This document shows positions 7,281 to 14,101 of a stretch of 32,213 bases of DNA, in pieces. Under the pieces are notes generated by a model. It saw only the letters and a list, made by a program, of their open reading frames with translations. It ran no database searches and had not been told where the DNA came from. Position 1 is the stretch's first letter. Each line of letters begins with the position of its first letter. A program made the translations under genes and the position numbers. The DNA comes from Bifidobacteriaceae bacterium (GTDB lineage Bacteria; Actinomycetota; Actinomycetes; Actinomycetales; WQXJ01): assembly GCA_031281585.1 (NCBI GenBank), contig JAITFE010000007.1, forward strand, positions 1-32,213, in the 5' to 3' direction.

Positions 7281-7745
7281 TTAAAGGAAACTGGTCTTGA
7301 GGAATCGTAGTGCGAGGGCGGCGGCGGTTGTTTGCGGGTGCGTGTGGTGGGGTCTGCGGTAGTCGGTGCGGAAGATTCTCAGGGTTTTGAGTTGGGCTAT
7401 GGTTTGCTCGATCCGCCATCGGATCTGGTTGACTTGTTTGTTGAACTCGGCGAGGTGGTCGGGGAGGGTTTCCCATGTTGGCTTCTTCTTGGCGGGGTGA
7501 TGAGCCCGAGCCCTATTCAGGCTTTGTCGGCTATGTGGGCGGGCGGGTCGGGGATGTCGAGGAGGCCGGAGGCGCGCAGCGCTTCGGAGTCGTGGGCGGA
7601 GCCGGGGGCGGGGTCGGGCACCCAGGCGAGGCGCCCGTCCAGGCCGCAGGCGACTTGGATGTTGAGGCCGGTTGTGCGGTGTTTGCCGGAGTGGTCCTCG
7701 GGGTGGTCCCGCCAAGACCAGAAGGGGGCCAGGGTGCCGTGTCCT
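7281..7745 (-). pseudogene. Decayed IS5-type (DDE_Tnp_4) transposase, C-terminal part
   Basis: The minus strand encodes GHGTLAPFWSW, then SGKHRTTGLNIQVACGLDGR and LAWVPDPAPGSAHDSEALRA, the pattern of DDE_Tnp_4 (HARBI1-like) transposases of the IS5 group. After HIADKA there is a TGA at about 7519. A 1-nt shift then moves the rest (AHHPAKKKPTWETLPDHLAE; QIRWRIEQTIAQLKTLRIFR; ALRFLKTSFL) into another frame, ending at 7281. The N-terminal half is missing and the sequence stops abruptly at about 7741-7745, where a toxin fragment begins. It therefore has at least three lesions. Terminal inverted repeats could not be identified. Confidence 0.8.
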
Positions 7746-7902
7746 GGAGCGCGAGCTGCAAGGCAGGCCCATTCAGCGAGCCGACGCGCAAACCGCCGCG
7801 ATCTGCCGCAGCCAGGGGGCCCTGCTGGCCACAAGGAACACCTCGGATTTCGACGGCCTGGGGCTCACTCTGATCAACCTCTGGCATTTCAGCGCGATCT
7901 GA
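7741..7902 (+). pseudogene. 3' fragment of a second FitB-like PIN toxin
   Basis: The frame reads VLERELQGRPIQRADAQTAA, then ICRSQGALLATRNTSDFDG and LGLTLINLWHFSAI, ending in TGA at 7900-7902. It is closely similar at DNA and protein level to the last 53 codons of the toxin at 4916-5346. The similarity begins at TCCTGGAGCGCGAG, exactly where the transposase remnant stops, and runs a little past the stop codon (TGACGTGGGCCACCCC against TGACGTCGGCCGCCCC). The 5' part of the toxin and any antitoxin are absent, so an IS insertion or deletion removed them. Confidence 0.82.
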
Positions 7903-8114
7903 CGTGGGCCACCCCGGATCGAACACGAACAGAATGCAGATCTCGCTCCTACCCCCGACTCCGTTCAGACGTTGAAACTAAAACCGATTGGGCCCCCGTC
8001 GTCAGCCGATGACGTAGCGGGTGTCCCCAAACGAAGCCTCGATCAAGAGCGTCCCGCCCAAGTCAAGCCCCGCCGCAGGTCAGGTGGAACCCGCAGCTCA
8101 TGGGCCACACAGAA

Positions 8115-8136
8115 TACGTGTTACACTGATTACGTG
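8115..8136 (+). promoter_or_regulatory. Leaderless promoter and operator of TA locus 3
   Basis: TACACT (8122-8127) ends 6 nt before the GTG start at 8134. It lies inside GTGTTACAC, a 9-bp dyad with 4-bp arms. TACGTG occurs at 8115-8120 and again at 8131-8136, with the second copy covering the start codon. The overlap of -10 box, dyad and start fits autorepression by the VapB-like protein. No good -35 hexamer is visible. Confidence 0.55.
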
Positions 8137-8370
8137 GCGAATCTGACGTTGGCGATCGATGACTCCCTTCTCAAGGCCGCCCGCGTCCGCGCGGCGCAGG
8201 AAGACACATCCGTGAACGCCCTGGTGCGGCGGTTCATCGAAGAGTACGCGACCAACACACACCGAAGGGCCGCGGCCAAGAGGCAAATCATGGAGCAGGC
8301 GGCCCATTCCGCAGCGTCCAGCGGAACCGCTGGACGCCAGTGGACCAGGGACTCGTTGTATGAGCGTTAG
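8134..8370 (+). CDS. VapB-like antitoxin, TA locus 3
   Basis: A 78-residue antitoxin starting at GTG 8134: ANLTLAIDDSLLKAARVRAA, an RHH N-terminus (strand ANLTLAID, helix SLLKAARVRAAQED, turn TSVNALVRRFIEEYA). A basic then polar C-terminal tail follows, ending WTRDSLYER. The frame is open further upstream to 7972, but only from the GTG does it resemble the family, and the -10 box lies just before it. It overlaps the toxin by 11 nt (8360-8370), which implies coupled translation. It pairs with the PIN toxin that follows. Confidence 0.85.
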   Translation: MANLTLAIDDSLLKAARVRAAQEDTSVNALVRRFIEEYATNTHRRAAAKRQIMEQAAHSAASSGTAGRQWTRDSLYER

Positions 8371-8770
8371 GGCGTTTTTCGACTCAAACGTCCTGGTCTA
8401 CCTGTTTGACCAGGCCGACCAAGCCAAGCGGACGGCCGCCGCCCGCGCCCTCGAGGCCCACGAGCCAGTCATTAGCGCCCAAGTCCTATCCGAGTTCTAC
8501 TGGGTAACGACAAGGAAACTCGCGCATCCGCTGACGCCAGGAGCAGCTCAGGCGGCCGTGGCGGAACTCAGCAACTTCGAGGTGGTCCCTTTAGACAGCA
8601 CCCTGGTTCAACGGGCCGTCGAAACGTCCCAGCGTCACCAACTGAGCTATTGGGATGCGTTGATAGTCGAAGCAGCCGCACGCGCTGGTTGCGAGGTGCT
8701 GCTGACCGAAGACCTGTCCTCGGGCTCAACACTTCGCGGCGTGCGGATCCTTGATCCCCTAGCTGGTTGA
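8360..8770 (+). CDS. VapC-like PIN-domain toxin, TA locus 3
   Basis: A 136-residue PIN nuclease: FFDSNVLVYLFDQAD with the first Asp at residue 8, Glu at about 44 in ISAQVLSEFYWVTT, Asp at about 98-99 in QLSYWDALIVEAA, and Asp near 117 in LLTEDLSSG. All four metal-binding acids are present, so the toxin looks functional, unlike the toxin of locus 2. The LSEFYWVTTRKL and YWDALI spellings are typical of the VapC group that cleaves tRNA or rRNA, but the target cannot be read from sequence. The ATG lies within the antitoxin end. Confidence 0.9.
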   Translation: MSVRAFFDSNVLVYLFDQADQAKRTAAARALEAHEPVISAQVLSEFYWVTTRKLAHPLTPGAAQAAVAELSNFEVVPLDSTLVQRAVETSQRHQLSYWDALIVEAAARAGCEVLLTEDLSSGSTLRGVRILDPLAG

Positions 8771-8982
8771 CAACCACGGCCCCGCCGAGGATCCCGCCAC
8801 CCCGCTCCGCCACCAGATCCGGGCCACACCCCGACCAATAGGTCCCCACCCGGTGCCTCGCCATGACGCGGCATAGAGTCTCGACAAGCGTGCGGTCGGT
8901 GTCGCCGTGCTCGACCCCCGACCAAACCCGCGTACAACTCCGGCGCAAGAGCCCAAACGCGAGCCCGCTTACTCGCGCTAGC

Positions 8983-9141
8983 TGTTGGGCTTGCGCGGAA
9001 CTCGACCGCATCTCGGCGCGATCGGCACCCAAGACGGGCAAGCGGACCTTCGCCCCGGTCCGCTCATACTGGTCCGCCTGCCAAGAGAACCACATCGAGC
9101 CGCTCGCGGCCATCGCCGCCGCCTACCGGCGCCAACCCTAG
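8983..9141 (+). pseudogene. Possible IS66 transposase C-terminal scrap
   Basis: A frame ending in TAG at 9139-9141 carries KTGKRTFAPVRSYWSACQEN followed by HIEPLAAIAAAYRRQP. The spacing around VRSY and the following helix resembles the end of IS66-family transposases (a VRSY-ST segment followed by a small hydrophobic helix), but upstream sequence is unrecognisable. The remainder of the 400-nt gap 8771-9173 holds nothing I can support. Confidence 0.28.
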
Positions 9142-9173
9142 TACCCGCAGCCAACGCCACCTGACCAGTTACC

Positions 9174-10157
9174 CTAGACGCGGGTTGCCGAGAGAAATTC
9201 CCGAATCTTCTCCGCGCATAAAGCCGGTTCGTCCAACCACGGCAGATGTCCCGCGCCATCAAGCGCAGCGAACCGGGAGCCTTCGATGTAAGAGGCTATT
9301 TCTTGCCCATCTTCAACCGAGCCGAAAGGATCGCTTGAACCCCAAATCAGCAGCGTTGGTCTACGGACCCTCCGCAGGTCTTGCTCGCGAATACGAATCT
9401 TCGGCCTTGAACCGAACAGGGAGCAAGTCGCTTCCATTAGGCTCAGCGCGGAGATCCGGTAATGCGGCAAGTGCTGGAATCGGTAGTAACACTCTGCCAT
9501 TTCTCTCGGCAATGCAGAAACCGTCCTTTGGCCATGTCCCATGAAGGAAAGGCCGCGTAGGGCTTGACCGGGGCGCTTGGGAATTGCAAACGGAAATACC
9601 GCTCGGTTGATCCCTGGAATCGAAGTTATTCGCAAAGCCAAGGGCGGCCGACAACCCAAGACGTTTCCCGGCACCCCAAGCAGGACCAACCGCTCAACGC
9701 GTTCGGATTGATCCATGGCGAACCACAGGCTGCGGTGGCTGCCCATGGAATGCGAGATAATCGGCACACGATCCAACTCCAGATAGTCCAAGACAGCGCC
9801 CAACGTTTCATTCGCCAATGCTCTGTAAGGGACGGTTCGGTAATCCATTCCTTCGCTCAGACCGCCGCCAGGCAGGTTTAGAGCAATCAGCTGGTAACCC
9901 GAAAGCCGCGCGATGAGCGGGGCAAAGGGGAAACTGTCGCCGGTATTTCCCGGCACAATCAACACAGGGGGTCCATCGCCAAACATGCAGAGCCGCGCTT
10001 TGATGCCCAAGGACTCTATTGTGAAATGTCTAGCCTCATACGATATGCCGTAATGCTCATACAATCGCCGCTCAGCCCGTACCGCCGCAATCACTTTGGG
10101 ATCAGAGGAGGAAAGCGTCAGTGGTCTGGCAGAAGCCGTCCCGGAAACTCCCTTCAT
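9174..10157 (-). CDS. Alpha/beta-fold hydrolase
   Basis: A 327-residue hydrolase with the canonical triad visible: nucleophile Ser in ISHSMGSHRS (elbow S-H-S-M-G), acid in LIWGSSDPFGSVED, and His in LDGAGHLPWLDEP. The oxyanion-hole strand PPVLIVPGNTGDSF precedes them. A lid region sits between the elbow and the acid (about residues 175-245). There is no signal peptide, so it is cytosolic. The gene is visibly less GC-rich than its neighbours and lies in the accessory island, suggesting acquisition. GGGGAG lies 12 nt before the ATG. Substrate is unknown; esterase, lipase or epoxide-hydrolase-like activities are all possible. Confidence 0.87.
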   Translation of the reverse strand: MKGVSGTASARPLTLSSSDPKVIAAVRAERRLYEHYGISYEARHFTIESLGIKARLCMFGDGPPVLIVPGNTGDSFPFAPLIARLSGYQLIALNLPGGGLSEGMDYRTVPYRALANETLGAVLDYLELDRVPIISHSMGSHRSLWFAMDQSERVERLVLLGVPGNVLGCRPPLALRITSIPGINRAVFPFAIPKRPGQALRGLSFMGHGQRTVSALPREMAECYYRFQHLPHYRISALSLMEATCSLFGSRPKIRIREQDLRRVRRPTLLIWGSSDPFGSVEDGQEIASYIEGSRFAALDGAGHLPWLDEPALCAEKIREFLSATRV

Positions 10158-10487
10158 CTCAGGATCGCTCCCCTAGCGCACTTTTACCGACGGAAGCGAA
10201 CACGCCCTTTTCGGCGGTCTTGTCGGTTGCTTGACCACGGCCACTTTCAAGGCTGCCAACCCGCGCCAACAGACTCGCTCGCGACGGCCCGTCGCAAAGA
10301 TGCTCCACAACCCTTCCGAAACCGCCGCCGGCGGACGCGGCGGACGAAATGGCCGCCGTTCCCAAAAGGTAAGAGCTCCCCAGAAAAACATCCGCCACGG
10401 TTGCAGGTGCTGCGCCCGCGCGAGGATCACCCGTCATGACCGGCAAGGATACCTGGTGTTGTCCAGCCCACGTAGACCCGTCTTGGG
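10158..10487. other. Intergenic, nothing recognised
   Basis: About 330 nt between the hydrolase gene and a short minus-strand frame. Several frames are open on both strands, as expected at this GC content, but none shows a recognisable domain or ribosome-binding site. It contains only the presumed hydrolase promoter region. Confidence 0.4.
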
Positions 10488-10700
10488 TCAAGGATCCGAC
10501 CCGAAGCCCCAACTGACGCCTCGACCTGGGGCGACGCAGACAATCGTCTCCTCTTGAGGGAACTGAATCACGCGCCGCCACACGGAGCCATCGTCGTCAA
10601 AGTGCAGCCATGGCTGGACGTTGTCCCGCGCGATCCGCGACCGCGGCAAGCCCTCCATGTCCAACATCCGCGCCTGCTCGATCTGCTCCAACGTCAGCAT
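10488..10700 (-). CDS. Small hypothetical protein with HTH-like N-terminus
   Basis: A 70-residue frame starting MLTLEQIEQARMLDMEGLPR and then SRIARDNVQPWLHFDDDG, ending in SWGFGSDP. The first 25 residues resemble the start of helix-turn-helix regions of transposases and resolvases (a helix, then GLPRSRIAR), but the expected recognition helix is replaced by unrelated sequence after RIARD. It may be a truncated remnant or a small genuine protein. AAAAGGA sits directly against the ATG, too close for a good ribosome-binding site. A GGAGGAAGG lies further upstream. Function unknown. Confidence 0.35.
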   Translation of the reverse strand: MLTLEQIEQARMLDMEGLPRSRIARDNVQPWLHFDDDGSVWRRVIQFPQEETIVCVAPGRGVSWGFGSDP

Positions 10701-10889
10701 TCCTTTTCAAGTTGTCCTTCCTCCGGGGCGATTGCGACGAAGGCAGAGCCTCACACGCCAACAACCAAATGGCGAAACCGGAAAAGACTGCCCGCCCACA
10801 GTGGAAACAACCCCCTGCCCACGCCGGCAAGAAGCATTCGATCAGAGACATGCGCTGGATGCATCGTTGATGCGTCTGCTGCAGGGCCG

Positions 10890-11333
10890 GTGGCGTCGGC
10901 GCTGGTCGTGCCGGCGTTGTGCGCCTTGAGGGTGGACGTTCCAGCCTCGGCCGCGCCGGGCCACCAGATCACGGTTACAGCCACCGGGCATGCCGGACAG
11001 CAGGTGCGGGTGTGGTTGCACTCAACCCCGGTTCTGCTGGGCACGGTCACGTTGGATGCGGACGGCCGGGGGGTGGTGACGATCCCGGCTGGTACGCCGC
11101 TAGGCGACCACCGGGTCGTGGTGCAAGCGCTGGACGGTTCCCTGATCGGCTGGGACGGCATCGTGCTCCGGGCGGCCTCCCAAACGGCCGAGCCGCAGCC
11201 GGACGGTGAAGCGCTTCCCGTCACGGGCGCGGACATCGGCTGGGCCCTGATCGGGGCGGTCGGGCTGTTGCTGCTCGGAGCGTGCGCGCGGATCAGGGCG
11301 CGCGAACGCCGCACCCGCCCGGCGAACACCTGA
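10890..11333 (+). pseudogene. Headless LPXTG surface-protein C-terminus
   Basis: The frame carries one beta-rich domain (VDVPASAAPGHQITVTATGH; GTVTLDADGRGVVTIPAG; DHRVVVQALDGSLIGWDGI), then a complete sortase signal: LPVTG at 11213-11227, a hydrophobic segment (IGWALIGAVGLLLLGACARI) and a basic tail ending RARERRTRPANT. This is the C-terminal anchor of a cell-wall protein. No signal peptide or plausible start precedes it. Upstream sequence in the same frame is uncharacteristic, so the N-terminal export part appears lost. The GTG at 10890 is only the first codon with coding-like context. Confidence 0.6.
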
Positions 11334-11350
11334 CGGACCGCGCCCGTCAG
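11330..11350 (+). terminator. Hairpin at the end of the LPXTG fragment
   Basis: CTGACGG (11330-11336) and CCGTCAG (11344-11350) form a 7-bp stem with a 7-nt loop. The left arm includes the TGA stop of the LPXTG fragment. There is no T-tract. Confidence 0.35.
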
Positions 11351-11645
11351 GCCTCCGCAGCCCCCGCCGCGCAGGCCGGCGGACTGGCGAGTCCGAGGGC
11401 GCTTCGGCGCGGAACCCTCTGCTGTTCAAGCCACCCACGCCGGGGCGGAGCGGCGGGGTTTGATGGCCCAATTGTGCGCCGAATAGGAAACCCTGCCCGC
11501 CGCCGACCAGGCCCGCTGGGCGCCGGTCCCGCACGGGTGCGGGTTGACCCGGAACCAAGCCGCCCGGTCGGGGGCTTTCGGCGCGTTGCACGCGGCGCTC
11601 GACCGCGCCGAAATCAATGTGGGTGAGACTTTCTAGGATTGAGGT
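11351..11645. other. Intergenic, no supported gene
   Basis: No recognisable gene. A short plus-strand frame ending at about 11635 reads PAADQARWAPVPHGCGLTRN then QAARSGAFGALHAALDRAEI and may be a coding remnant without a start. The last 25 nt contain the presumed ribosome-binding region (GATTGAGG) of the next gene. Confidence 0.35.
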
Positions 11646-12170
11646 ATGGCGGTGGGACCGGAGCGGCTGGCTTGGGAAGTGGGAGAGCTGGCGTGCTTGT
11701 TCAAGCTGCTGGGCGAGGATCAACTCCGCATCCGGGTCTACCCGGAATGGGACGCGCTGGACGTGCTACGCCACGTCGTGTGGTGGCACGAGAGCTTCGC
11801 CGCTATCGCCAAGGCAGCAGCCGGCGGAGACAAGCCGGTCGTCCCGCGAGGCGCCCTGCATGAGGTCAACGCCCAGTCCGTCGCCGACCTGAAACAGGCC
11901 GGGGTCACTGCGCTCATCCGAAGGCTGAACGCCGCTCAGCGGCAGGTCGAAGCGTGTGCGGCCCTGCCTGCCGGGACCATGCTGGACTATCGGCGTGGAT
12001 CGCGGCGCTACTCGTATCCCGAGCGAATCGACGTCTCGGTCGGGGAAATGGGCGAGCATCGCCGAGACGTGCTCAAGGCCGTCCTGTCCGACCGGTCAGG
12101 CGACGTTGCGAGCCTCTGCCCACTTGGCCCTGGCCAGCGCCGCGACACTGGCCGGGCCGGTCCACATTGA
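11646..12170 (+). CDS. ClbS/DfsB-like four-helix-bundle protein
   Basis: A 174-residue protein with the DinB-like/DUF1706 (ClbS/DfsB) pattern: WDALDVLRHVVWWHESFAAI, then NAQSVADLKQAGVTALIRRL, and a final helix SVGEMGEHRRDVLKAVL. The conserved WHE-type His region and final His (GEHRRD) fit the bundle's metal or cofactor face. ClbS relatives protect against DNA-alkylating metabolites; others are of unknown role. Length is typical. The last 25 residues (SDRSGDVASLCPLGPGQRRD) have unusual composition and may be read out of an altered 3' end. Adjacent DNA contains restriction-system debris. Confidence 0.6.
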   Translation: MAVGPERLAWEVGELACLFKLLGEDQLRIRVYPEWDALDVLRHVVWWHESFAAIAKAAAGGDKPVVPRGALHEVNAQSVADLKQAGVTALIRRLNAAQRQVEACAALPAGTMLDYRRGSRRYSYPERIDVSVGEMGEHRRDVLKAVLSDRSGDVASLCPLGPGQRRDTGRAGPH

Positions 12171-12215
12171 TTTCAGCCCATTCCAGATTTTGCGCCGACG
12201 TCGGCATGACGTGTG

Positions 12216-12230
12216 GGACGGCATCGGGGC
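12216..12230 (-). repeat. Dispersed CCGATGCCGTCC motif
   Basis: GGACGGCATCGGGGC on the plus strand is the reverse complement of the module shared by the two palindromic arrays and the solo copy at 2637-2677. It sits in non-coding DNA between the ClbS-like gene and the restriction-system remnants. Confidence 0.45.
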
Positions 12231-12242
12231 GCGGACAGGGAG

Positions 12243-12356
12243 ATGCTGGCTGAGGCGGGCCGGGCGGGCGTCAAAGTGGCTCCGCGCGACCTTGAACGCG
12301 TTTACGGGCTTCCCGCCGGGAGTTTGGCGTGTTTGGCGGACGGAGATGCCGGGTGA
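12243..12356 (+). pseudogene. C-terminal scrap, possibly a methyltransferase
   Basis: A 37-codon frame (MLAEAGRAGVKVAPRDLERV then YGLPAGSLACLADGDAG) ends in a TGA that overlaps the GTG of the restriction-enzyme remnant at 12353. The overlap looks like the junction of two operonic genes. The natural candidate is the cognate modification enzyme, but I do not recognise the sequence. The assignment rests only on context. Confidence 0.3.
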
Positions 12357-12734
12357 GCCTCGACTTGGCCCCGTTCGAGTTGAACGCCGAACTTGTGGAT
12401 CGCGCACCGTGAGGGCGCGTTCGGCGACCCGCGGCCCCCGTTCCTTGCTGGCTCATGCTTGTGGAGGACTGCCCGCCGTCCCGGAAGCCTGGCCAGCGGG
12501 TGGTGTCCCCGCATTTCCCCGCCCTCCCCGAGTTCGAGGCCGCCTCGTACCTCGAGCGGTACAACATCCTGTGCCGCAAGCTCATGCAAGAACGCCCACA
12601 CACCGCCGCAGGTCTGGTGACGTCGCCGCGGGAGGCCGGATCGACCGGCGTCTACAACGACGTCTCTGAGGAGACCCAGCGTGCGGGCCTTCTCGCGCCG
12701 CTTCGCGGCGGCCATCGCCGCGGCGGTCAACTGA
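12353..12734 (+). pseudogene. Decayed XhoI/PaeR7I-type restriction endonuclease
   Basis: A GTG start with GGAG 8 nt upstream opens SLDLAPFELNAELV and then stops. In the next frame the DNA reads WIAHREGAFGDPRPPFLAG, then after another shift LMLVEDCPPSRKPGQRVVSP, HFPALPEFEAASYLERYNIL, CRKLMQERPHTAAGLVTSPR and GVYNDVSEET, and after a third shift VRAFSRRFAAAIAAAVN with a stop at 12732-12734. This order (REGAFG-PRPF, LxEDCPxS, PHFPxxPEF-ASY-RY, CRKL, TSPR, final FA helix) matches the C-terminal half of the XhoI/PaeR7I family (recognition CTCGAG). The N-terminal catalytic part is largely deleted, so it cannot be active. Confidence 0.65.
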
Positions 12735-12792
12735 CCGGAAACCGACCAGGGGCACGGAAACACGGCGCGGAAACACGGGCTGCGGGGAGTTG

Positions 12793-12837
12793 GTAGACTC
12801 CCTGCGGCACAGTTGTGGCCGGGCGCGCCCCGGCCAC
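12793..12837 (+). promoter_or_regulatory. Promoter and leader hairpin of rpmG
   Basis: TAGACT at 12793-12798, preceded by TTGG, is a good -10 box. About 15 nt later GTGGCCGGG (12815-12823) and CCCGGCCAC (12829-12837) form a perfect 9-bp stem with a 5-nt loop in the presumed 5' leader. The leader would be roughly 110 nt. The hairpin's role is unknown. Confidence 0.45.
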
Positions 12838-12916
12838 GGAATACCACGGTCTTCGCGGGTGTTGACGCGATCAGGCCCGTCCCGCATGGGACACCGAGAC
12901 GGAAGGAATGAACGCG

Positions 12917-13087
12917 ATGGCTTCGAAGACGACCGATGTTCGGCCCAAGATCACCATGGCTTGCACCGTGTGCAAGGAGCGGAACTACATCACCAAGAAG
13001 AACCGCCGCAACCACCCCGACCGCATGGCGTTGGCGAAGTTCTGCCCGCGCTGCGGCAAGCACACCGAGCACCGGGAAACGCGCTAA
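12917..13087 (+). CDS. rpmG: 50S ribosomal protein L33 (zinc-ribbon form)
   Basis: A 56-residue ribosomal protein: [20 protein letters not shown], then [19 protein letters not shown] and [15 protein letters not shown]. Two CxxC pairs (CTVC and CPRC) show the zinc-binding form. An ATG also exists at 12908, but GGAAGG directly abuts it and gives correct 9-10-nt spacing to the ATG at 12917. Expected neighbours follow: the HadA/HadB-like genes, then murB. The stop is 8 nt before the next start. Confidence 0.95.
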   Translation: MASKTTDVRPKITMACTVCKERNYITKKNRRNHPDRMALAKFCPRCGKHTEHRETR

Positions 13088-13095
13088 TCACGCGC

Positions 13096-13545
13096 ATGCC
13101 GGTTGATCCGGCTTTCGCCGGGCGCGTCTACCCGCCCGTTGGCCCCTACCTGGTGGAACGCGACCAATTGCGTCAGTTCGCGGCCGCCGTGGGCGCGGGC
13201 GCGCCCGCGTGTTTCGACCCGGCGGCCGCCCGAGCCTTGGGCTACGGGGACGTGGTTGCGGCGCCGACGTTCGCGGTCGTCATCGCGCAACAGGCCGAGT
13301 CCCAATACGTGGGCGACCCGGCGGCGGGGATCGACTTCGCGCGCGTGGTCCACGCCGAGGAGTCGTTCGCCCACCACCGGCCGATCATCGCGGGGGACCG
13401 GCTATGGGCCGTGCTGACGGTCAAGTCCGTCGCGCAACGCCTGGCCATTACTACGGTCACCACCAGCGTCGAGTTGCACGATGCCGTCCGTCAGCCAGTC
13501 GCCACCGTCACCTCCACGCTCGCGGTGCGCGGGGAGCCGGGCTGA
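13096..13545 (+). CDS. HadA-like (MaoC N-terminal-type) dehydratase subunit
   Basis: A 149-residue hot-dog-fold protein of the FAS1-like/MaoC N-terminal dehydratase group: MPVDPAFAGRVYPPVGPYLV, then YGDVVAAPTFAVVIAQQAES, ARVVHAEESFAHHRPIIAGD and RLAITTVTTSVELHD. In actinobacteria this subunit pairs with a HadB-like MaoC protein to form a (3R)-hydroxyacyl-ACP or -CoA dehydratase. HadA-type subunits lack the catalytic Asp/His and shape the acyl pocket. The gene follows rpmG by 8 nt without a clear ribosome-binding site and overlaps the next gene by 1 nt (TGATG), consistent with stoichiometric co-translation. Confidence 0.87.
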   Translation: MPVDPAFAGRVYPPVGPYLVERDQLRQFAAAVGAGAPACFDPAAARALGYGDVVAAPTFAVVIAQQAESQYVGDPAAGIDFARVVHAEESFAHHRPIIAGDRLWAVLTVKSVAQRLAITTVTTSVELHDAVRQPVATVTSTLAVRGEPG

Positions 13546-13964
13546 TGCGTGCGTCGGGCGCCCGCGTGGGGGACCGGATCGGCCCGGTTGCCGTGGCGCT
13601 GACCCGCGCTGACTTGGCTCGTTACGCCCAGGCCTCCGGGGACCGCAACCCCATCCATCTGGACGAGCAGGCCGCCAACGCGGTCGGGTTGCCGGGCGTG
13701 ATCGCCCACGGCATGTTGACGATGGGCCGGGCGATCCAGCCGGTGGTCGAATGGGCGGGCGGCGATCCGGCCGCAGTGGAGCGTTATGCGGTGCGTTTCG
13801 CCAGGCCGGTGCCGGTGCCCGCGGAAGGCACTGCGGATTTGGCGGTCGCGGGCGAGGTTGTGGCCGTCGAGGCCGGAACGGCCACAGTCAACCTGGTTGT
13901 GACGCTGGCCGGCCAAAAGGTCCTGGGCAAGGCCCAGGCGACGGTCCGCCTGCCCCAACCCTGA
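13545..13964 (+). CDS. HadB-like MaoC dehydratase, catalytic subunit
   Basis: A 139-residue hot-dog protein carrying the hydratase-2 motif: YAQASGDRNPIHLDEQAANA followed by PGVIAHGMLTMGRAIQ, with catalytic Asp (SGD) and His (IHLD) and the AHGML turn. Together with the preceding subunit it should form a heterodimeric (3R)-hydroxyacyl thioester dehydratase, either for fatty-acid synthesis or an accessory acyl pathway. It starts inside the stop of its partner. This rpmG-hadA-hadB-murB order is common in actinobacterial chromosomes. Confidence 0.9.
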   Translation: MRASGARVGDRIGPVAVALTRADLARYAQASGDRNPIHLDEQAANAVGLPGVIAHGMLTMGRAIQPVVEWAGGDPAAVERYAVRFARPVPVPAEGTADLAVAGEVVAVEAGTATVNLVVTLAGQKVLGKAQATVRLPQP

Positions 13965-14101
13965 CCGCCCGCCCCACGAACGGCGACGGCCCTGTTCCCG
14001 GCAAACCGCCCGGTCGCCTTCCGGCCTCCGGATCCGGCTCGACGGCTGCGGGGACTGTGCCCGCCGCGCGGCCTTTGTCTGCGGAATAGGCGGTTAACCT
14101 T

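Noticed and set aside
8568-9113. 181-codon minus-strand frame opposite the VapC toxin and beyond
   Set aside because: Its right half is antisense to a clear PIN toxin, it has no recognisable domain, and long antisense frames are common at this GC content.
10554-10889. Upstream extension of the LPXTG frame
   Set aside because: The frame stays open, but this part has no coding-like features and is antisense to the small frame at 10488-10700. It lacks a signal peptide.
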